Positions 40,723 to 52,110 of a stretch of 64,000 nt of DNA are shown here, piece after piece. Made by a program: the position numbers and the translations under genes. The notes under the pieces are model-generated. The model did no database searches. It had not been told where the DNA came from and worked only from the letters and a program-made list of their open reading frames with translations. The stretch lies in assembly GCF_002812205.1 (NCBI RefSeq), contig NZ_NPEA01000013.1:30560-94559 (forward strand). The letters are read 5' to 3'. Origin of the DNA: Leptospira neocaledonica (lineage in GTDB: Bacteria > Spirochaetota > Leptospiria > Leptospirales > Leptospiraceae). Positions within the stretch are counted from its first letter, which is position 1. Every line of letters starts with the position of its first letter.

Positions 40723-41127
40723 ATGTTTTTTCAAGAAACCGGCAAATTCTATATTCGTATTGAGGAAAGATTCGAGTCCTCTCATTATCTTTACAAATAC
40801 TTCCCTGACGGCTCGGATGAGCCAATCCACGGCCATTCCTTTAAGGTAGAGGTTTATCTTTCCGGCCAAAAGAATATTGGAGAAGATGGGATCAGTTTCG
40901 ATTTTTTGACCTCGAAACGTAGACTCAAGGAGCTAGTGGCTGAGCTAGACCATATTCTGATCAACGATCATGCAGATTTTAAGAAGACAAATCCCACCTC
41001 TGAAAATATGGCCCGTTGGTTTTATTATGGCTTAAAGGATAGTGTGTCAGCGGCGAAGGGAAAAGTAGATCGGATCGTCATTCACGAAGGCCCGGAAAAC
41101 TTAGCGTACTTCGAGCCAATTTCCTGA
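40723..41127 (+). CDS. PTPS/QueD-family protein without the catalytic Cys
   Basis: A 134-residue T-fold protein. The zinc ligands are His21 in SSHYL and the IHGH pair (His36, His38). Asp76-His77 (ELDHI), Glu94 (PTSENMARW) and the substrate-anchoring Glu122 (HEGPE) are intact. The Cys that precedes HGH by four positions in QueD and PTPS is Asp32 here, followed by Glu33. PTPS-III enzymes, which replace dihydroneopterin aldolase in folate synthesis, lack this Cys and use Glu (established for that class). A folate-pathway role is therefore more likely than queuosine, but this is inference. Confidence 0.8.
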   Translation: MFFQETGKFYIRIEERFESSHYLYKYFPDGSDEPIHGHSFKVEVYLSGQKNIGEDGISFDFLTSKRRLKELVAELDHILINDHADFKKTNPTSENMARWFYYGLKDSVSAAKGKVDRIVIHEGPENLAYFEPIS

Positions 41128-41138
41128 CCCATAGGCTT

Positions 41139-41155
41139 TGCCATCGAAGATGGCA
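41139..41155. other. Perfect 7-base stem-loop
   Basis: TGCCATC, a GAA loop and GATGGCA lie 12 bases after the PTPS-family stop, in a locally GC-rich gap. No T-run follows. It could be a weak terminator or a small repeat remnant. Confidence 0.3.
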
Positions 41156-41270
41156 CCGACTTGCTTCGCAGTCGTACGCTCGCTTCCATTGTCGCTGCGG
41201 GTGGGTGCTTGAACGAAGTGAAAGCAAATCTTAAATAAACAAATTGTACTTAAATCAAAGCGGATACTTC

Positions 41271-41681
41271 CTAAATCTTCCCGTACGTAAAAAGAAAAAC
41301 TAAATTTGCGACCGCGTAAGAAATCGTGAAATAAAAACCGATCCTTAAAGGTCGGGGAAGTCTCATCACTCCGCACAGAACAAAATGGACCGCTAAAAAA
41401 CAAAGAGCCAGAGTGTTGGTCCAAAGAACAGCCTTCACCGGTTCCGAGTCTGCTCCATATAAAAGAAGAAGGACCGTAGGCAAAAGTCCCAGAAAACTCA
41501 TGAACCCGCCCGTTGCGATCCAAACCATGAGGATCATTCGGGATTGTCTTTCGTCAGGATGTTGGAATACCGAGATGGCTCCCCCCACTACTAACTGGTG
41601 TAGAAAACCATGGAACGCGTAAACCAAACTTACGCATAAAAAAAGGATCGTAGGCAGGTTGAGATGATTCAGGTCTGACAA
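41271..41681 (-). CDS. Small four-helix membrane protein
   Basis: A 136-residue protein with four likely membrane helices (about 10-32, 48-72, 84-104, 112-133). His24 and His28 near the first helix (AFHGFLHQL) and His42 are of interest as possible ligands. No family is recognised. It is convergent with the PTPS-family gene and divergent from acetoacetyl-CoA synthetase. Confidence 0.7.
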   Translation of the reverse strand: MSDLNHLNLPTILFLCVSLVYAFHGFLHQLVVGGAISVFQHPDERQSRMILMVWIATGGFMSFLGLLPTVLLLLYGADSEPVKAVLWTNTLALCFLAVHFVLCGVMRLPRPLRIGFYFTISYAVANLVFLFTYGKI

Positions 41682-41793
41682 CTGGAAAACTCCCGACTTC
41701 TTATCGACTCACAAATCTTACGGGATGGCTTTCACTTCACAACTAATTTACTGTTGACCTTCGGTTGAAAAAAACGAAGATAACAGGCCGGAC

Positions 41794-43758
<1,965 letters not shown>

Positions 43759-43822
43759 ATTCGATCTTAGGAACTTCTTCCTTGCTTCAAGATCGGAAAT
43801 AAGACCCATTTTTTCGGACCTT

Positions 43823-44155
43823 CTATCTTTGCGAAAAAGAAGTTTCTATGATTAGATCCGTATCTTCCCAGATATATTCAGTTTCTAGGGGAGAAGCCAG
43901 AAATTCAGCAGAGTTCTGTGAGCTGGAATATGTATCTCCTGATTCTTTTAGGTTACGAATATAAAAAGTAGCAAGACCGGCTAATCCTAAAAGTAGAACT
44001 GCTGCTAAGGCCTGCCATACGAACCTTTTGTGAATTGTTTCTTGGGCTTCCGCCTTGGCGATTACCTTGCCTGCTATTCTTTTGGCAAGGTCGGGATCTT
44101 TAAGTAGAGATCCTATCTTTTGGTCTAGATCGGAATCGTTATATGGGCCTTTCAT
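43823..44155 (-). CDS. Putative anti-sigma factor
   Basis: A 110-residue protein with a cytoplasmic N-terminus (about 1-42), one membrane helix (about 45-66) and a short periplasmic tail. This topology, and its 4-base ATGA overlap with the end of the ECF sigma gene, fit a CnrY-like or small anti-sigma protein. No ZAS zinc motif is visible. The call rests on position and topology rather than sequence similarity. Confidence 0.65.
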   Translation of the reverse strand: MKGPYNDSDLDQKIGSLLKDPDLAKRIAGKVIAKAEAQETIHKRFVWQALAAVLLLGLAGLATFYIRNLKESGDTYSSSQNSAEFLASPLETEYIWEDTDLIIETSFSQR

Positions 44156-44691
44156 TTTTCTTCTCTTCCTTTCCGATTCGTATTAGCGAATCGGGACAAC
44201 CATTCTTTTGCTCTAGAAATTCTGGACTTGACCGTTCCTTCGGAGATATCCAATTTTTTAGCGATCGATTCCATCTTCTCGCCGCCTAACCTAAGTATCA
44301 TAGTTTCTTTATATGGAGAAGGCAAGAGATTAATTTGAGATTCCATCCATTTACGCTGATCCGGATCGGCTTCGGTTGCTGCTATATCTTGGGTTTCTTT
44401 CTTTTCGGAAATTTTTATCTCTGCCTGGAGTTTCGAATAAGCTATTCCTTCTCTATTCCATTTTCGAATAGCTCTTCTACATTCGTTTCTGGCTGCAACA
44501 TATAGCCAGCGGTTCGCATCTTGCGTTTCCAGCGAAGGTTTGTTTTTAAATTTAAGATAATATCTTAGATATGTATCTTGGACTAGGTCTTCAACTAAGG
44601 AAGCCATCCCAGGCAGAATATGCCTATGGATGGACTTAAGGACGGTGTCCTTACTGGACTCTATGATCCTGGTTAATTCTGGTTCCGTCAT
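44152..44691 (-). CDS. ECF-family RNA polymerase sigma factor
   Basis: A 179-residue sigma-70-family protein with only regions 2 and 4. Region 2 includes LVEDLVQDTYLRYYLKF and ANRWLYVAARNECRR; region 4 has LPSPYKETMILRLGGEKMESIAKKLDISEGTVKSRISRAKEWL with the helix-turn-helix. The divergent region-2 core is ordinary for ECF factors. It starts 2 bases after the Spy-like gene and overlaps the anti-sigma gene, forming a sensor-sigma-antisigma unit. Confidence 0.92.
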   Translation of the reverse strand: MTEPELTRIIESSKDTVLKSIHRHILPGMASLVEDLVQDTYLRYYLKFKNKPSLETQDANRWLYVAARNECRRAIRKWNREGIAYSKLQAEIKISEKKETQDIAATEADPDQRKWMESQINLLPSPYKETMILRLGGEKMESIAKKLDISEGTVKSRISRAKEWLSRFANTNRKGREEK

Positions 44692-44693
44692 TC

Positions 44694-45236
44694 TTATCTG
44701 CTACAGTCTCTATCTCCTGGAGGAGGAGGACCGTGGTGATGAGGAGGGAGGTCCCTTCTTTCCTTGATCCTGTTTAATCTTTCCTTATGGAGTTGATTTA
44801 GTTTTTGTTTTTGTTCCGGATTCAGAATGGATTCGAATTCCAATCTTCCTTGTATATGCAGAAATCTTAATTCGAGTTGTATGTCGCTGATTTCTTTTAG
44901 TTTGGATTTTACTGCCACCAGATCTACTTTAGGAGATTCTAATAGTTTACGTAAGGATTCATGGAGCGCCGGTAACTTCTCCCCCATGGTGCGACTAATA
45001 TTCTGTCTTTTATCGGTCGCCACCTTTGCTTTTTCGATCTGTTCCGGACTGAGAGAAAGTTCTTTTGAAAATTTTTCAAAATTTCTATCTTCTCTTGGTC
45101 CTCCGCCTGGTATAAAAAAGTCGAAGGGTTCCGGGCCGAATGGGGGAGGTGGGGGTGGAGGCTCAGCAAATAAGAAGTTCCCCGATCCTAGGATTAGCAG
45201 AATAAGAATGAATAATATAAGTTTTTTGAAATCCAA
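44694..45236 (-). CDS. Spy/CpxP-like periplasmic sensor protein
   Basis: Read from a TTG at 45236 with AGTAGG eight bases upstream; a GTG at 45245 would place that site too close. The signal peptide (MDFKKLILFILILLILGSG) is followed by a Pro-rich stretch (PPPPPPP), then a four-helix body with LSPEQ near residue 65 and NPEQKQKL near 140, the paired LTxxQ-type motifs of Spy/CpxP/CnrX proteins. A His/Pro-rich tail (PPHHHGPPPPG) could bind metal. In Cnr/Ncc systems such a protein senses metal and controls the sigma factor (established). That role here is inferred from synteny. Confidence 0.78.
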   Translation of the reverse strand: MDFKKLILFILILLILGSGNFLFAEPPPPPPPFGPEPFDFFIPGGGPREDRNFEKFSKELSLSPEQIEKAKVATDKRQNISRTMGEKLPALHESLRKLLESPKVDLVAVKSKLKEISDIQLELRFLHIQGRLEFESILNPEQKQKLNQLHKERLNRIKERRDLPPHHHGPPPPGDRDCSR

Positions 45237-45268
45237 AACGATCACCTACTCTTTCTGACGAATTATTT

Positions 45269-46006
45269 TTATTGTGTGGTACTAGTGCTTGAGGAACTTC
45301 CGGAAGAAATCGTACTACTTGTACAATTTACTTCTCCTTTGATACTTACCGAAGGACCCGAAATATTTTGAGTATTATAACAGGTATCTCCATCCTGAGT
45401 ATAACACATACTCGTAGAAGTTGCCGAAGTACAATTGATATTATCTACCGTATAACATTGGGTGAGAGAAAGAGCTACACTTCCACTGGAGACTGCAGTG
45501 CCCACCAAGTCCAAATCCACTGTGAGATAAGAAAGAGCCTGAGAACTGGAAACACTTGTATCCACAGGCACGCCACTTCCTCCCCAATAAATTTTTCCGT
45601 AATTTGAAACGACTGCAGAGGTTCCTATTCTACCTGAATAAGAGAAACCTTGGGTTGAATCAATTGAACCTTGGTTTTGAGTAGCGTCATATAGAAACTT
45701 GAGATACAAATATTCTCCCGTTTTAAAATACAATCTTGTGATCACCGTAAATAGGTTAGTAGTGCTTGTACTTGTTGTAGTGGTGGTAGTTGTACTTGTG
45801 CTGGACGAACTATAAGGAGTGGCAGTCCCACAACTTGCGGTTTTGTCCATATCTAATTCTCCATCTATATTGAATGCGACTCCATCTCCGAATACGCTTA
45901 AGCTTACTTTATCTGCATCTCTATTTTCGCAGGATAAAAAACAAAATAAAAAAAATACTAAATAGGTAGGTGTATCTTTTGGCTTGGATCGGATGGAAGG
46001 ATTCAA
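45269..46006 (-). CDS. Ser/Thr-rich lipoprotein
   Basis: A 245-residue protein starting at TTG, with a lipobox at FLSC (Cys about 26). Low-complexity Ser/Thr tracts flank the body: a run of Thr/Ser at about 67-83 and another at the C-terminus. The middle is beta-rich with several Cys pairs (QCYTVDNINC, MCYTQDGDTC), probably disulfides. Such Thr/Ser tracts often vary in length. It ends 32 bases before the Spy-like gene on the same strand and could be the first gene of the sigma operon. Function unknown. Confidence 0.7.
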   Translation of the reverse strand: MNPSIRSKPKDTPTYLVFFLFCFLSCENRDADKVSLSVFGDGVAFNIDGELDMDKTASCGTATPYSSSSTSTTTTTTTSTSTTNLFTVITRLYFKTGEYLYLKFLYDATQNQGSIDSTQGFSYSGRIGTSAVVSNYGKIYWGGSGVPVDTSVSSSQALSYLTVDLDLVGTAVSSGSVALSLTQCYTVDNINCTSATSTSMCYTQDGDTCYNTQNISGPSVSIKGEVNCTSSTISSGSSSSTSTTQ

Positions 46007-46165
46007 AATAAGATTCCGGATTCTCTCTTTATATATAAGTAAACCCGGAGATAGAAAAACGTTCCCCGATTCTTTTAAAAAATCGAATTTATCTGATCGA
46101 CTCGAGTCTGAAAGATCCTCCTTTTTTCCCTTGATCCGTAAGGGCTAAGAAAATATAAAAGAACG

Positions 46166-47002
46166 GTGTTTCGAATATTCGGATTTCTATTTTCGTTTTT
46201 AATCCTTTCTCCGCTATTCTCACAAGATATCTCAGGTTCTCGTTTAGCAGAGATTCAAAAAAGAGGAGAGTTGAGAGTCACAGGAAATCGTAATTTCGAT
46301 CCATTTTATATCTCGGATCCGAAGGAAGGTTTTCCCGGGTTCGATGCGGAACTTGGGAAAAAATATGCAGAATTTTTAGGAGTAAAATACACATTCACGA
46401 ATCGCCCCGAATTCGAGGATTATGCGGAAGCGATTAAGAGTGGAGAGGCTGATATCGCGTTTTCGGGCTTGAGTTCTACATTAGAAAGATCTAAAAAAGG
46501 AAGTTTCAGTTCTCCTTATTTGGTCTCTTCGACCGGTGCCTTAGTGAATAAGAATGCACTTCCTCCTCCTCCCGAAGGAAATATTATCTCTACCGTATAT
46601 TTCAGAAGTGTAAAGGATCTGGAAAGTGTAAGTGGTCTCAGCTTCTCGGTAAGAGCATTTTCTGCTAGTCACGAATATCTTTTAAGTATTTTTCCCAATT
46701 CCAGAATATTCACCTACGGTTCCATGGAAAGCGCTTGGAATTCTGTAAAAGAAGGGCAGGCAAATTGTTTTGTAGGGGATTCTCTCTATATTAAGGGACT
46801 TCTATTGAAACAAAGAAGTATTTTATCCAATTTTAGGGCTCTTGTTGAACCGGTTCAAGAAAATCATGTGAGTGCCTTGCTTCCAAAAGGTGATATTTAT
46901 TTCTCTCGTAATTTTGAATTTTTTCTGTCTGAGCTTAAACGAACTGGAGAATTAAAAAGTTTAGAGGATAAGTATTTTAACAGGAATGATTGGGTGAAAT
47001 AA
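46166..47002 (+). CDS. Extracellular solute-binding protein (family 3)
   Basis: A 278-residue protein with a GTG start and a cleavable-type signal peptide (FGFLFSFLILSPLFS). The periplasmic-binding fold is indicated by LAEIQKRGELRVTGN, FPGFDAELGKKYAEFLG, EADIAFSGLSSTLERS, a second lobe, and LKSLEDKYF. Such proteins bind amino acids or polar solutes. No ABC permease or ATPase is adjacent, so it may act with remote components or as a sensor. Confidence 0.85.
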   Translation: MFRIFGFLFSFLILSPLFSQDISGSRLAEIQKRGELRVTGNRNFDPFYISDPKEGFPGFDAELGKKYAEFLGVKYTFTNRPEFEDYAEAIKSGEADIAFSGLSSTLERSKKGSFSSPYLVSSTGALVNKNALPPPPEGNIISTVYFRSVKDLESVSGLSFSVRAFSASHEYLLSIFPNSRIFTYGSMESAWNSVKEGQANCFVGDSLYIKGLLLKQRSILSNFRALVEPVQENHVSALLPKGDIYFSRNFEFFLSELKRTGELKSLEDKYFNRNDWVK

Positions 47003-47020
47003 AGAAATAGTCTAATCCAT

Positions 47021-47887
47021 ATGGCGACTTTGGCAAAAAGAAAGGTCCAAAATTCTCCCGGACAGGTATATGTAGATTCCAGTTGTATAGATTGTGAAAC
47101 TTGCAGGATCCTAGCCTCCGATATTTTTGGAGAAGACCAAACTGGTTCGTTCGTTAAAAAACAACCCGAAACAGAATCCGAAAAATTCCAAGCCTTACAA
47201 GCATTAGTCGCTTGTCCGACTGCGTCTATCGGAACCGAGGATCGTATAGATCTTGGAGAAGCAAAAGCTTCCTTCCCAAGACAGATCCAAGACGAGGTAT
47301 ATCATTGCGGTTTCCATTCTAAAGATTCTTTCGGAGCATTCTCCTATTTAATTCTCCGGGAAGAAGGTAACGTACTCGTAGATTCTCCCAGATACATTCC
47401 ATCACTTTCCGAAAAAATAAAAAACCTGGGCGGTATCAAATACCATTTTCTAACACATCGGGATGATATAGCGGATCACGAAAAATTCCATACGGACTTC
47501 GGAACCCAAAGAATTATTCATGAAGGAGATCTATCCGCTCTTCCAAACGCCGAGATTGTGATCAAGGGCAGGGAACCATTCTCTTTAGAAAAAGATCTAT
47601 TGATTATTCCTGGGCCTGGACATACAAGAGGCCATTCTACTTTATTATATAAACATAAATTTCTATTTTCAGGAGATCATTTGGCATTTGATCCCAAGAA
47701 AGAAAGGTTGATTGCATTCAGAGGAGCTTGTTGGTATTCTTGGGAAGAACAAACCAAGTCCATGCAGGACTTGGAAAATTATAATTTTGAATGGCTTCTT
47801 CCCGGCCACGGGCACCCCGCTCATACGGATCGGAAACGTATGAGCGAGATGCTTAGGTCCTGTGTTCTATGGATGCAAAAACGTTAG
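47021..47887 (+). CDS. Ferredoxin-metallo-beta-lactamase fusion protein
   Basis: A 288-residue two-domain protein. The N-terminal ferredoxin-like domain has Cys22, Cys25, Cys28 and Cys65 (CIDCETC...CPTAS), fit for a 4Fe-4S cluster. The MBL domain has THRDDIADH at 145-153, the HxDDxxDH variant of this subfamily, then [15 protein letters not shown] and LLPGHGHP. A redox-linked hydrolase or a sulfur-transfer role is plausible. The substrate is unknown. It converges with the lytic transglycosylase gene with overlapping ends. Confidence 0.85.
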   Translation: MATLAKRKVQNSPGQVYVDSSCIDCETCRILASDIFGEDQTGSFVKKQPETESEKFQALQALVACPTASIGTEDRIDLGEAKASFPRQIQDEVYHCGFHSKDSFGAFSYLILREEGNVLVDSPRYIPSLSEKIKNLGGIKYHFLTHRDDIADHEKFHTDFGTQRIIHEGDLSALPNAEIVIKGREPFSLEKDLLIIPGPGHTRGHSTLLYKHKFLFSGDHLAFDPKKERLIAFRGACWYSWEEQTKSMQDLENYNFEWLLPGHGHPAHTDRKRMSEMLRSCVLWMQKR

Positions 47888-48513
47888 AATGATTCCCTGC
47901 TTCCTAAATATTCTTCCTGGCCTGAAAACACGCTCTCTGCGTAGGCAGGAACTCCTCCCCATTTTTTAACCGCTCCCGGTCCCGCGTTGTAAGCGAGAAG
48001 CGCTAGGCGGATATTTCCCTCGTGGGTTTCCAACAAATGGTTTAGATAGGAAACTCCGAGATGAATGTTTGTCTCCGGTTCGAATAGGTCTTGCTTCTTG
48101 ATATTTTTGCCTTCCCAAGATGCGATCCAAGATCCTGTTTGGGGCATGATCTGCATGAGTCCCATAGCATTCTTCTTGGATCTGGCTTTTCTAAAGAATT
48201 CTGACTCAGTTTTGATAATCCCGAGGAGAAGCCCTGCCTTCTCCCCTTTTTGGCAATAAACTCCGCAGGCGGTATTATTGATCCTTTCTGATTCCTTTTC
48301 TACGGTTAGGGAGAGAAGTTCCAGCTCAGGTTCGGTAAGGCTTGGTCTCTCGGAACGAATGTATTCTTTGATTTGGGTGGATTCTGGAAGGGAGTTCCTA
48401 CCAGTAGAGCTCTTTCCGATCAAGGAGCCCGCGATTGGGGCTACCAGGGATTGGTAGAGCAGGGGTAACGAGGCGATGAATATGTATCTTTTTCGGATTT
48501 TAGGCTGGAGCAT
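47884..48513 (-). CDS. Lytic transglycosylase (SLT-type)
   Basis: A 209-residue exported protein with an N-terminal hydrophobic signal (about 9-30). The SLT core has Glu103 in [43 protein letters not shown] and [13 protein letters not shown], the four motifs of family-1 lytic transglycosylases. It cleaves glycan strands to anhydromuropeptides, balancing the synthases of this window. The start is preceded by AAGGAGA. Confidence 0.92.
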   Translation of the reverse strand: MLQPKIRKRYIFIASLPLLYQSLVAPIAGSLIGKSSTGRNSLPESTQIKEYIRSERPSLTEPELELLSLTVEKESERINNTACGVYCQKGEKAGLLLGIIKTESEFFRKARSKKNAMGLMQIMPQTGSWIASWEGKNIKKQDLFEPETNIHLGVSYLNHLLETHEGNIRLALLAYNAGPGAVKKWGGVPAYAESVFSGQEEYLGSRESF

Positions 48514-49225
48514 TCTCCTTGCCTCCTCTTATAGTGCATTGCACCATCTATGACCAGTCTTTTTTGCGGCGCACTACGGACCAAGCAAAAAACCGCCCGA
48601 TTTTTAGAGTTTGGGAAAAAAAGTCGGTTTTTCATGGGAGAATTTGGCCCTTAAGAAATTGAAAAGGAAGAAGGGCAGGACAAAAGAAACAATTTTCATT
48701 TTGGAGTTATTTCCAAAAGTATAACGTGATTCTTTCACTCTAGTTTTTTCTACTCTTAGATACTCTCATCCGAATTATTTGCGAGGACTTCTCATCTACA
48801 AGATATTGGAAAAAAATTTCCAATAGTAGAGTAAATCTTTCGGTATAAAAAAAATAAAAATATAGATCCGAACGTTTAGGAGAAGTTTGGAAATAAATTT
48901 ACTAATCCAAACTGAGTATTTGTATTTGCGTTCGCTTCTCAAAACGATTCTCAAGCTGAAATAAATATAACATTCGATTTATTTAATATAATTTATGAAA
49001 AATAAAAATTTTGATGCAAATTTTCGTAACTGCTTCGTCATAATATTTAGAACCGGGGATTTGTTGAACAAACAAACCTAACTAAAAAAGAAAAGCTCCC
49101 TCGCGATGATCGATCCCGCGATAGAGAAAATTTAAAGATATATTATAAAAAGCTAATTCACTTTTCATCGGATTCGATTTCAAAAAACAAAAACTCTGAA
49201 ATCGGATGTTTTCTGGGGAAGAATA
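48514..49225. other. Gene-free interval of 712 bases
   Basis: No open frame here looks like a gene, and no tRNA or known riboswitch is visible. The sequence is strongly AT-rich in its second half. It holds a perfect 9-base inverted repeat at 48804-48825 and presumably both promoters for the divergent transglycosylase and matrixin genes. Confidence 0.5.
48804..48825. promoter_or_regulatory. Perfect 9-base inverted repeat
   Basis: TATTGGAAA and TTTCCAATA flank a four-A loop. It lies about 400 bases upstream of the matrixin gene. It resembles the 22686-22701 palindrome in its TTGGAAA/TTTCCAA arms, but the spacing differs by two bases. Operator or RNA hairpin; function unknown. Confidence 0.35.
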
Positions 49226-49957
49226 ATGAGGGAATTTTTAGCTCTGTCCGTACTGTGTCTTATTACATTTTCACATTGTACTCAAATGGGAAACCCTTCT
49301 AACGATCTCAGTTGGGAGGAAAAACAACTTCTCTGGATAGCTTACGGAGAAGAAATGAAAGGCGGACTACAACTTACAAAAGCAGCGGCTCAAAAATGGG
49401 GCCTCGGAATAGATGTTTATCCGGCTAAAACCAGAGTGGATAGAATGAGAAACACAATCGCTTTTACTGATTCTGGTAAATGTAATGTAGAAGGTATTTC
49501 TCAAAAAAATATAAAAGATTGTCAGCTATTCTCTTCTAATCCGTTTTATCTTGCGGCTTGTTCCGTAAGCGCAACCACCAAAATAGAAAATAGTGTAATT
49601 TTTATCTTTAAGGATAGGGTCAAAGCAACTGCAGATGCGATGAGGATGGAAGGAAGTACCATCGATTCAAAAGAATACGTGATCGCAACTGTTGCACATG
49701 AGGTAGGACATTGTCTTGGATTACAACATTCTCAAGATCCTAAAGATCTGATGTTCCCTATGTTGACTGGAAGTGTATTCGAGCCAAGCAGAACTGAAAT
49801 GCATGCGGCTCAGGCATTGTATGACACTTCTTTGCCGCCTGGCTCCATAGACGAATCCAATCTTTATACGAAACAATCAGACTTTAGTTACTTAAAACAA
49901 TATACCGTACCTTCGTTTGCGGTATTCGGAAATATAAATATGGAAGAGGAAGACTGA
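49226..49957 (+). CDS. Matrixin-family metalloprotease lipoprotein
   Basis: A 243-residue lipoprotein with lipobox FSHC (Cys18). The zinc site is HEVGHCLGLQH with His158, Glu159, His162 and His168, and a Met-turn candidate follows (LMFPM). This is the HExxHxxGxxH signature of metzincins (M10A/M12 type). It would be lipid-anchored in the outer membrane or periplasm and could cleave host or surface proteins; targets are unknown. Expression may depend on the long upstream region. A strong hairpin with T-run follows at 50012-50038. Confidence 0.88.
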   Translation: MREFLALSVLCLITFSHCTQMGNPSNDLSWEEKQLLWIAYGEEMKGGLQLTKAAAQKWGLGIDVYPAKTRVDRMRNTIAFTDSGKCNVEGISQKNIKDCQLFSSNPFYLAACSVSATTKIENSVIFIFKDRVKATADAMRMEGSTIDSKEYVIATVAHEVGHCLGLQHSQDPKDLMFPMLTGSVFEPSRTEMHAAQALYDTSLPPGSIDESNLYTKQSDFSYLKQYTVPSFAVFGNINMEEED

Positions 49958-50011
49958 TAACCCCAGAACGGTAAATACCGGTCAGTCTTCCATGGTGTGG
50001 ATCGAAGATTG

Positions 50012-50038
50012 CCGGGGATTAAACTCCCCGGTTTTTTT
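50012..50038 (+). terminator. Rho-independent terminator of the matrixin gene
   Basis: CCGGGGA (50012-50018) pairs with TCCCCGG (50025-50031) around a 6-base loop, followed by seven T (50032-50038). The stem also encodes the last codons and stop of pepA on the other strand. Confidence 0.85.
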
Positions 50039-51512
50039 CTAATTTTTCGGCCAAGTCTACAAGTAGTCTCACTCCGTATCCACTTGGTCCGTTTCCGATT
50101 TGAGTTCCGGATGCTTTCTTTCTCCAAGCAGTTCCTGCTATATCAATATGAGCCCAGTCAATTCCCGAATCTACAAAACGTTCCAGGTATTTTGCCGCAG
50201 AAAGACTTCCGCCTGGGCGTCCTGCAATATTACGTAAGTCTGCTATATCGCTTTTTAGATCTTCGCCGTATTCATCCCATAAAGGCAAATTCCATGTTCT
50301 TTCATCGGAAGAAGCGGAAGCCTCGTCCAAAAGTCCACGCAGTTTGTCGGAATTACTCATGACCCCAGCCGCTTCATGGCCTAGGGATATGATGATTGCT
50401 CCAGTCAAAGTGGCCAGATCTATCATATAATCCGGTTTATATTTTTTTCCAATATAAGAAAGAACATCGCCTAAGACGAGACGGCCTTCTGCATCTGTAT
50501 TTTGGACTTCTACAGTGAGTCCATTATGAGCGGTGTAAACATCTCCCGGCTTTAAAGCAGCCGCATCCGGCATATTCTCCGCAACTCCTATTGCTGCTAT
50601 CACCGGAACAGAAATGCCTAATTCCGCGATCGCACCGATTGCATGAATAACTGCTGCTGCACCACACATATCATATTTCATTTCATGCATATCTTGCGCA
50701 GGCTTGATGCTGATACCGCCCGAATCGAATGTGAGACCTTTCCCTATCAAAGCTAATTTCTTTTTAGATTTTGCCTTGGGAGGATTATATTCCAAAACGA
50801 TCATCTTAGGTTTTTTGTCGGAACCTTGGGAGACAGCGAGTATACCGCCCATCTTTTCTTTTTTAAGTTGGGGCTCATCCATCACGGTGATCTTTAGGCC
50901 CGCTTCCTTTGCGATTTCCTTGGAACGAGAAACAAATTCTTCCGGAGTGAAATGATTTGCGGGGAGGTGAGCGATATATCTGGCACCGTTCACATATTTG
51001 CTGACCGATCTGGATTTATCCAAACCTGCTTTTGCAGATTTTTCCGCATTAGGATCTTCTAATACAAAACTTACATTTCCGAACTTCGGTTTTTTCTCTT
51101 TAAAATCCTTTGCCAAAACATTGATCGGAAATGCACCTAGATCGATAGAATTTGCGATCTGGTAAACTAAGGAAGAAGTAGAAAGAGTTTTGGTCAAAAA
51201 TCTGGTAAGCTTGATTTCCAATCCCACCGAATCCCATTTGCGCAGTTTTTCTCCAATACTTAAGAAGATCTGAGCCACGGAACGAATGCTTACTTTGTTG
51301 GAGTTCCCTAAGCCCAGATAAATAATTCTTTCAGACTCATCTATAAAACTTTGACCGGACTCACCAGCAAATATCCCGGAACGTATTTGGTCTGCAAATT
51401 TGGTTTCTAGTTCTTTAGGCAGACTGTCCTTTACAACAGGGATTACTTTATAAATATTTTTGGAAGTATTCTTCCCTATGCTAAAATTGATTTTTGATCT
51501 TTCTATCTTCAT
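50019..51512 (-). CDS. pepA: Leucyl aminopeptidase (M17)
   Basis: A 497-residue cytoplasmic M17 peptidase. Metal and active-site signatures are [26 protein letters not shown] and [12 protein letters not shown], all intact. It releases N-terminal residues; in E. coli PepA also binds DNA. The ATG at 51512 overlaps the bcp stop (ATGA). Its 3' end is shared with the opposing matrixin terminator. Confidence 0.95.
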   Translation of the reverse strand: MKIERSKINFSIGKNTSKNIYKVIPVVKDSLPKELETKFADQIRSGIFAGESGQSFIDESERIIYLGLGNSNKVSIRSVAQIFLSIGEKLRKWDSVGLEIKLTRFLTKTLSTSSLVYQIANSIDLGAFPINVLAKDFKEKKPKFGNVSFVLEDPNAEKSAKAGLDKSRSVSKYVNGARYIAHLPANHFTPEEFVSRSKEIAKEAGLKITVMDEPQLKKEKMGGILAVSQGSDKKPKMIVLEYNPPKAKSKKKLALIGKGLTFDSGGISIKPAQDMHEMKYDMCGAAAVIHAIGAIAELGISVPVIAAIGVAENMPDAAALKPGDVYTAHNGLTVEVQNTDAEGRLVLGDVLSYIGKKYKPDYMIDLATLTGAIIISLGHEAAGVMSNSDKLRGLLDEASASSDERTWNLPLWDEYGEDLKSDIADLRNIAGRPGGSLSAAKYLERFVDSGIDWAHIDIAGTAWRKKASGTQIGNGPSGYGVRLLVDLAEKLEKNRGV

Positions 51513-51988
51513 TTTTTGCCCAACGCCTTAATATCTCCGAGTATTTCATCTACGTGACCTTTCACGCTCACCTTCGGATAAACTTTCAAAATTTTTAAAT
51601 CTGCCCCGATCAGGAAGGTGGTTCTGAGAATTCCCATAAATTCTCTTCCCATAAATTTTTTCAACTGCCAGACTCCATAAGCCTCACAGATACTTCCGTC
51701 CTCGTCGGAAAGGAGAGTAAAATTGAGTTCTTGTTTTTCTATAAATTTCTGGTGGGACTTAACTGTATCTTTCGAGACGCCGACTACATTATAGCCTTCC
51801 TTTTTCAATCTCGCAAAATTATCCCTAAAATCGCAGGCCTCTGTTGTGCAACCTGGGGTTTGATCCTTAGGATAAAAATATAATACCAAACCTTTTTTTC
51901 CGGCCAGATCCTTGAGAGAAACCTTTTCCCCGTCTTGGTTCAGGGTCGTAAAACTAGGGGCCTTGGCGCCCGCTTTTAAAGTACTCAT
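51509..51988 (-). CDS. bcp: Thioredoxin-dependent peroxiredoxin (Bcp type)
   Basis: A 159-residue AhpC/TSA-fold protein with peroxidatic Cys47 and resolving Cys52 in [14 protein letters not shown], as in Bcp/PrxQ. It reduces hydrogen and organic peroxides with thioredoxin. It starts a two-gene transcript with pepA, and the overlap suggests coupled expression. Confidence 0.95.
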   Translation of the reverse strand: MSTLKAGAKAPSFTTLNQDGEKVSLKDLAGKKGLVLYFYPKDQTPGCTTEACDFRDNFARLKKEGYNVVGVSKDTVKSHQKFIEKQELNFTLLSDEDGSICEAYGVWQLKKFMGREFMGILRTTFLIGADLKILKVYPKVSVKGHVDEILGDIKALGKK

Positions 51989-52110
51989 ACAAAGACAAAT
52001 GATGGGGAACTCGGCTACTAGACAAGATTTTTTGTTTCGTTTCCGTTTTCAGGGGGGAAGAAGAAGGTAAAAAGCCTTGCGAAATCGGAAAACCTGACGA
52101 TAGTAAAAGT

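Noticed and set aside
43765..43795. CGATCTT/AAGATCG pair between aacS and the anti-sigma gene as a terminator
   Set aside because: Loop of about 19 bases and no adjacent T-run make it unconvincing.
48441..48635. Minus-strand 64-residue frame upstream of the lytic transglycosylase
   Set aside because: Overlaps the true gene in another frame and contains no recognisable domain.
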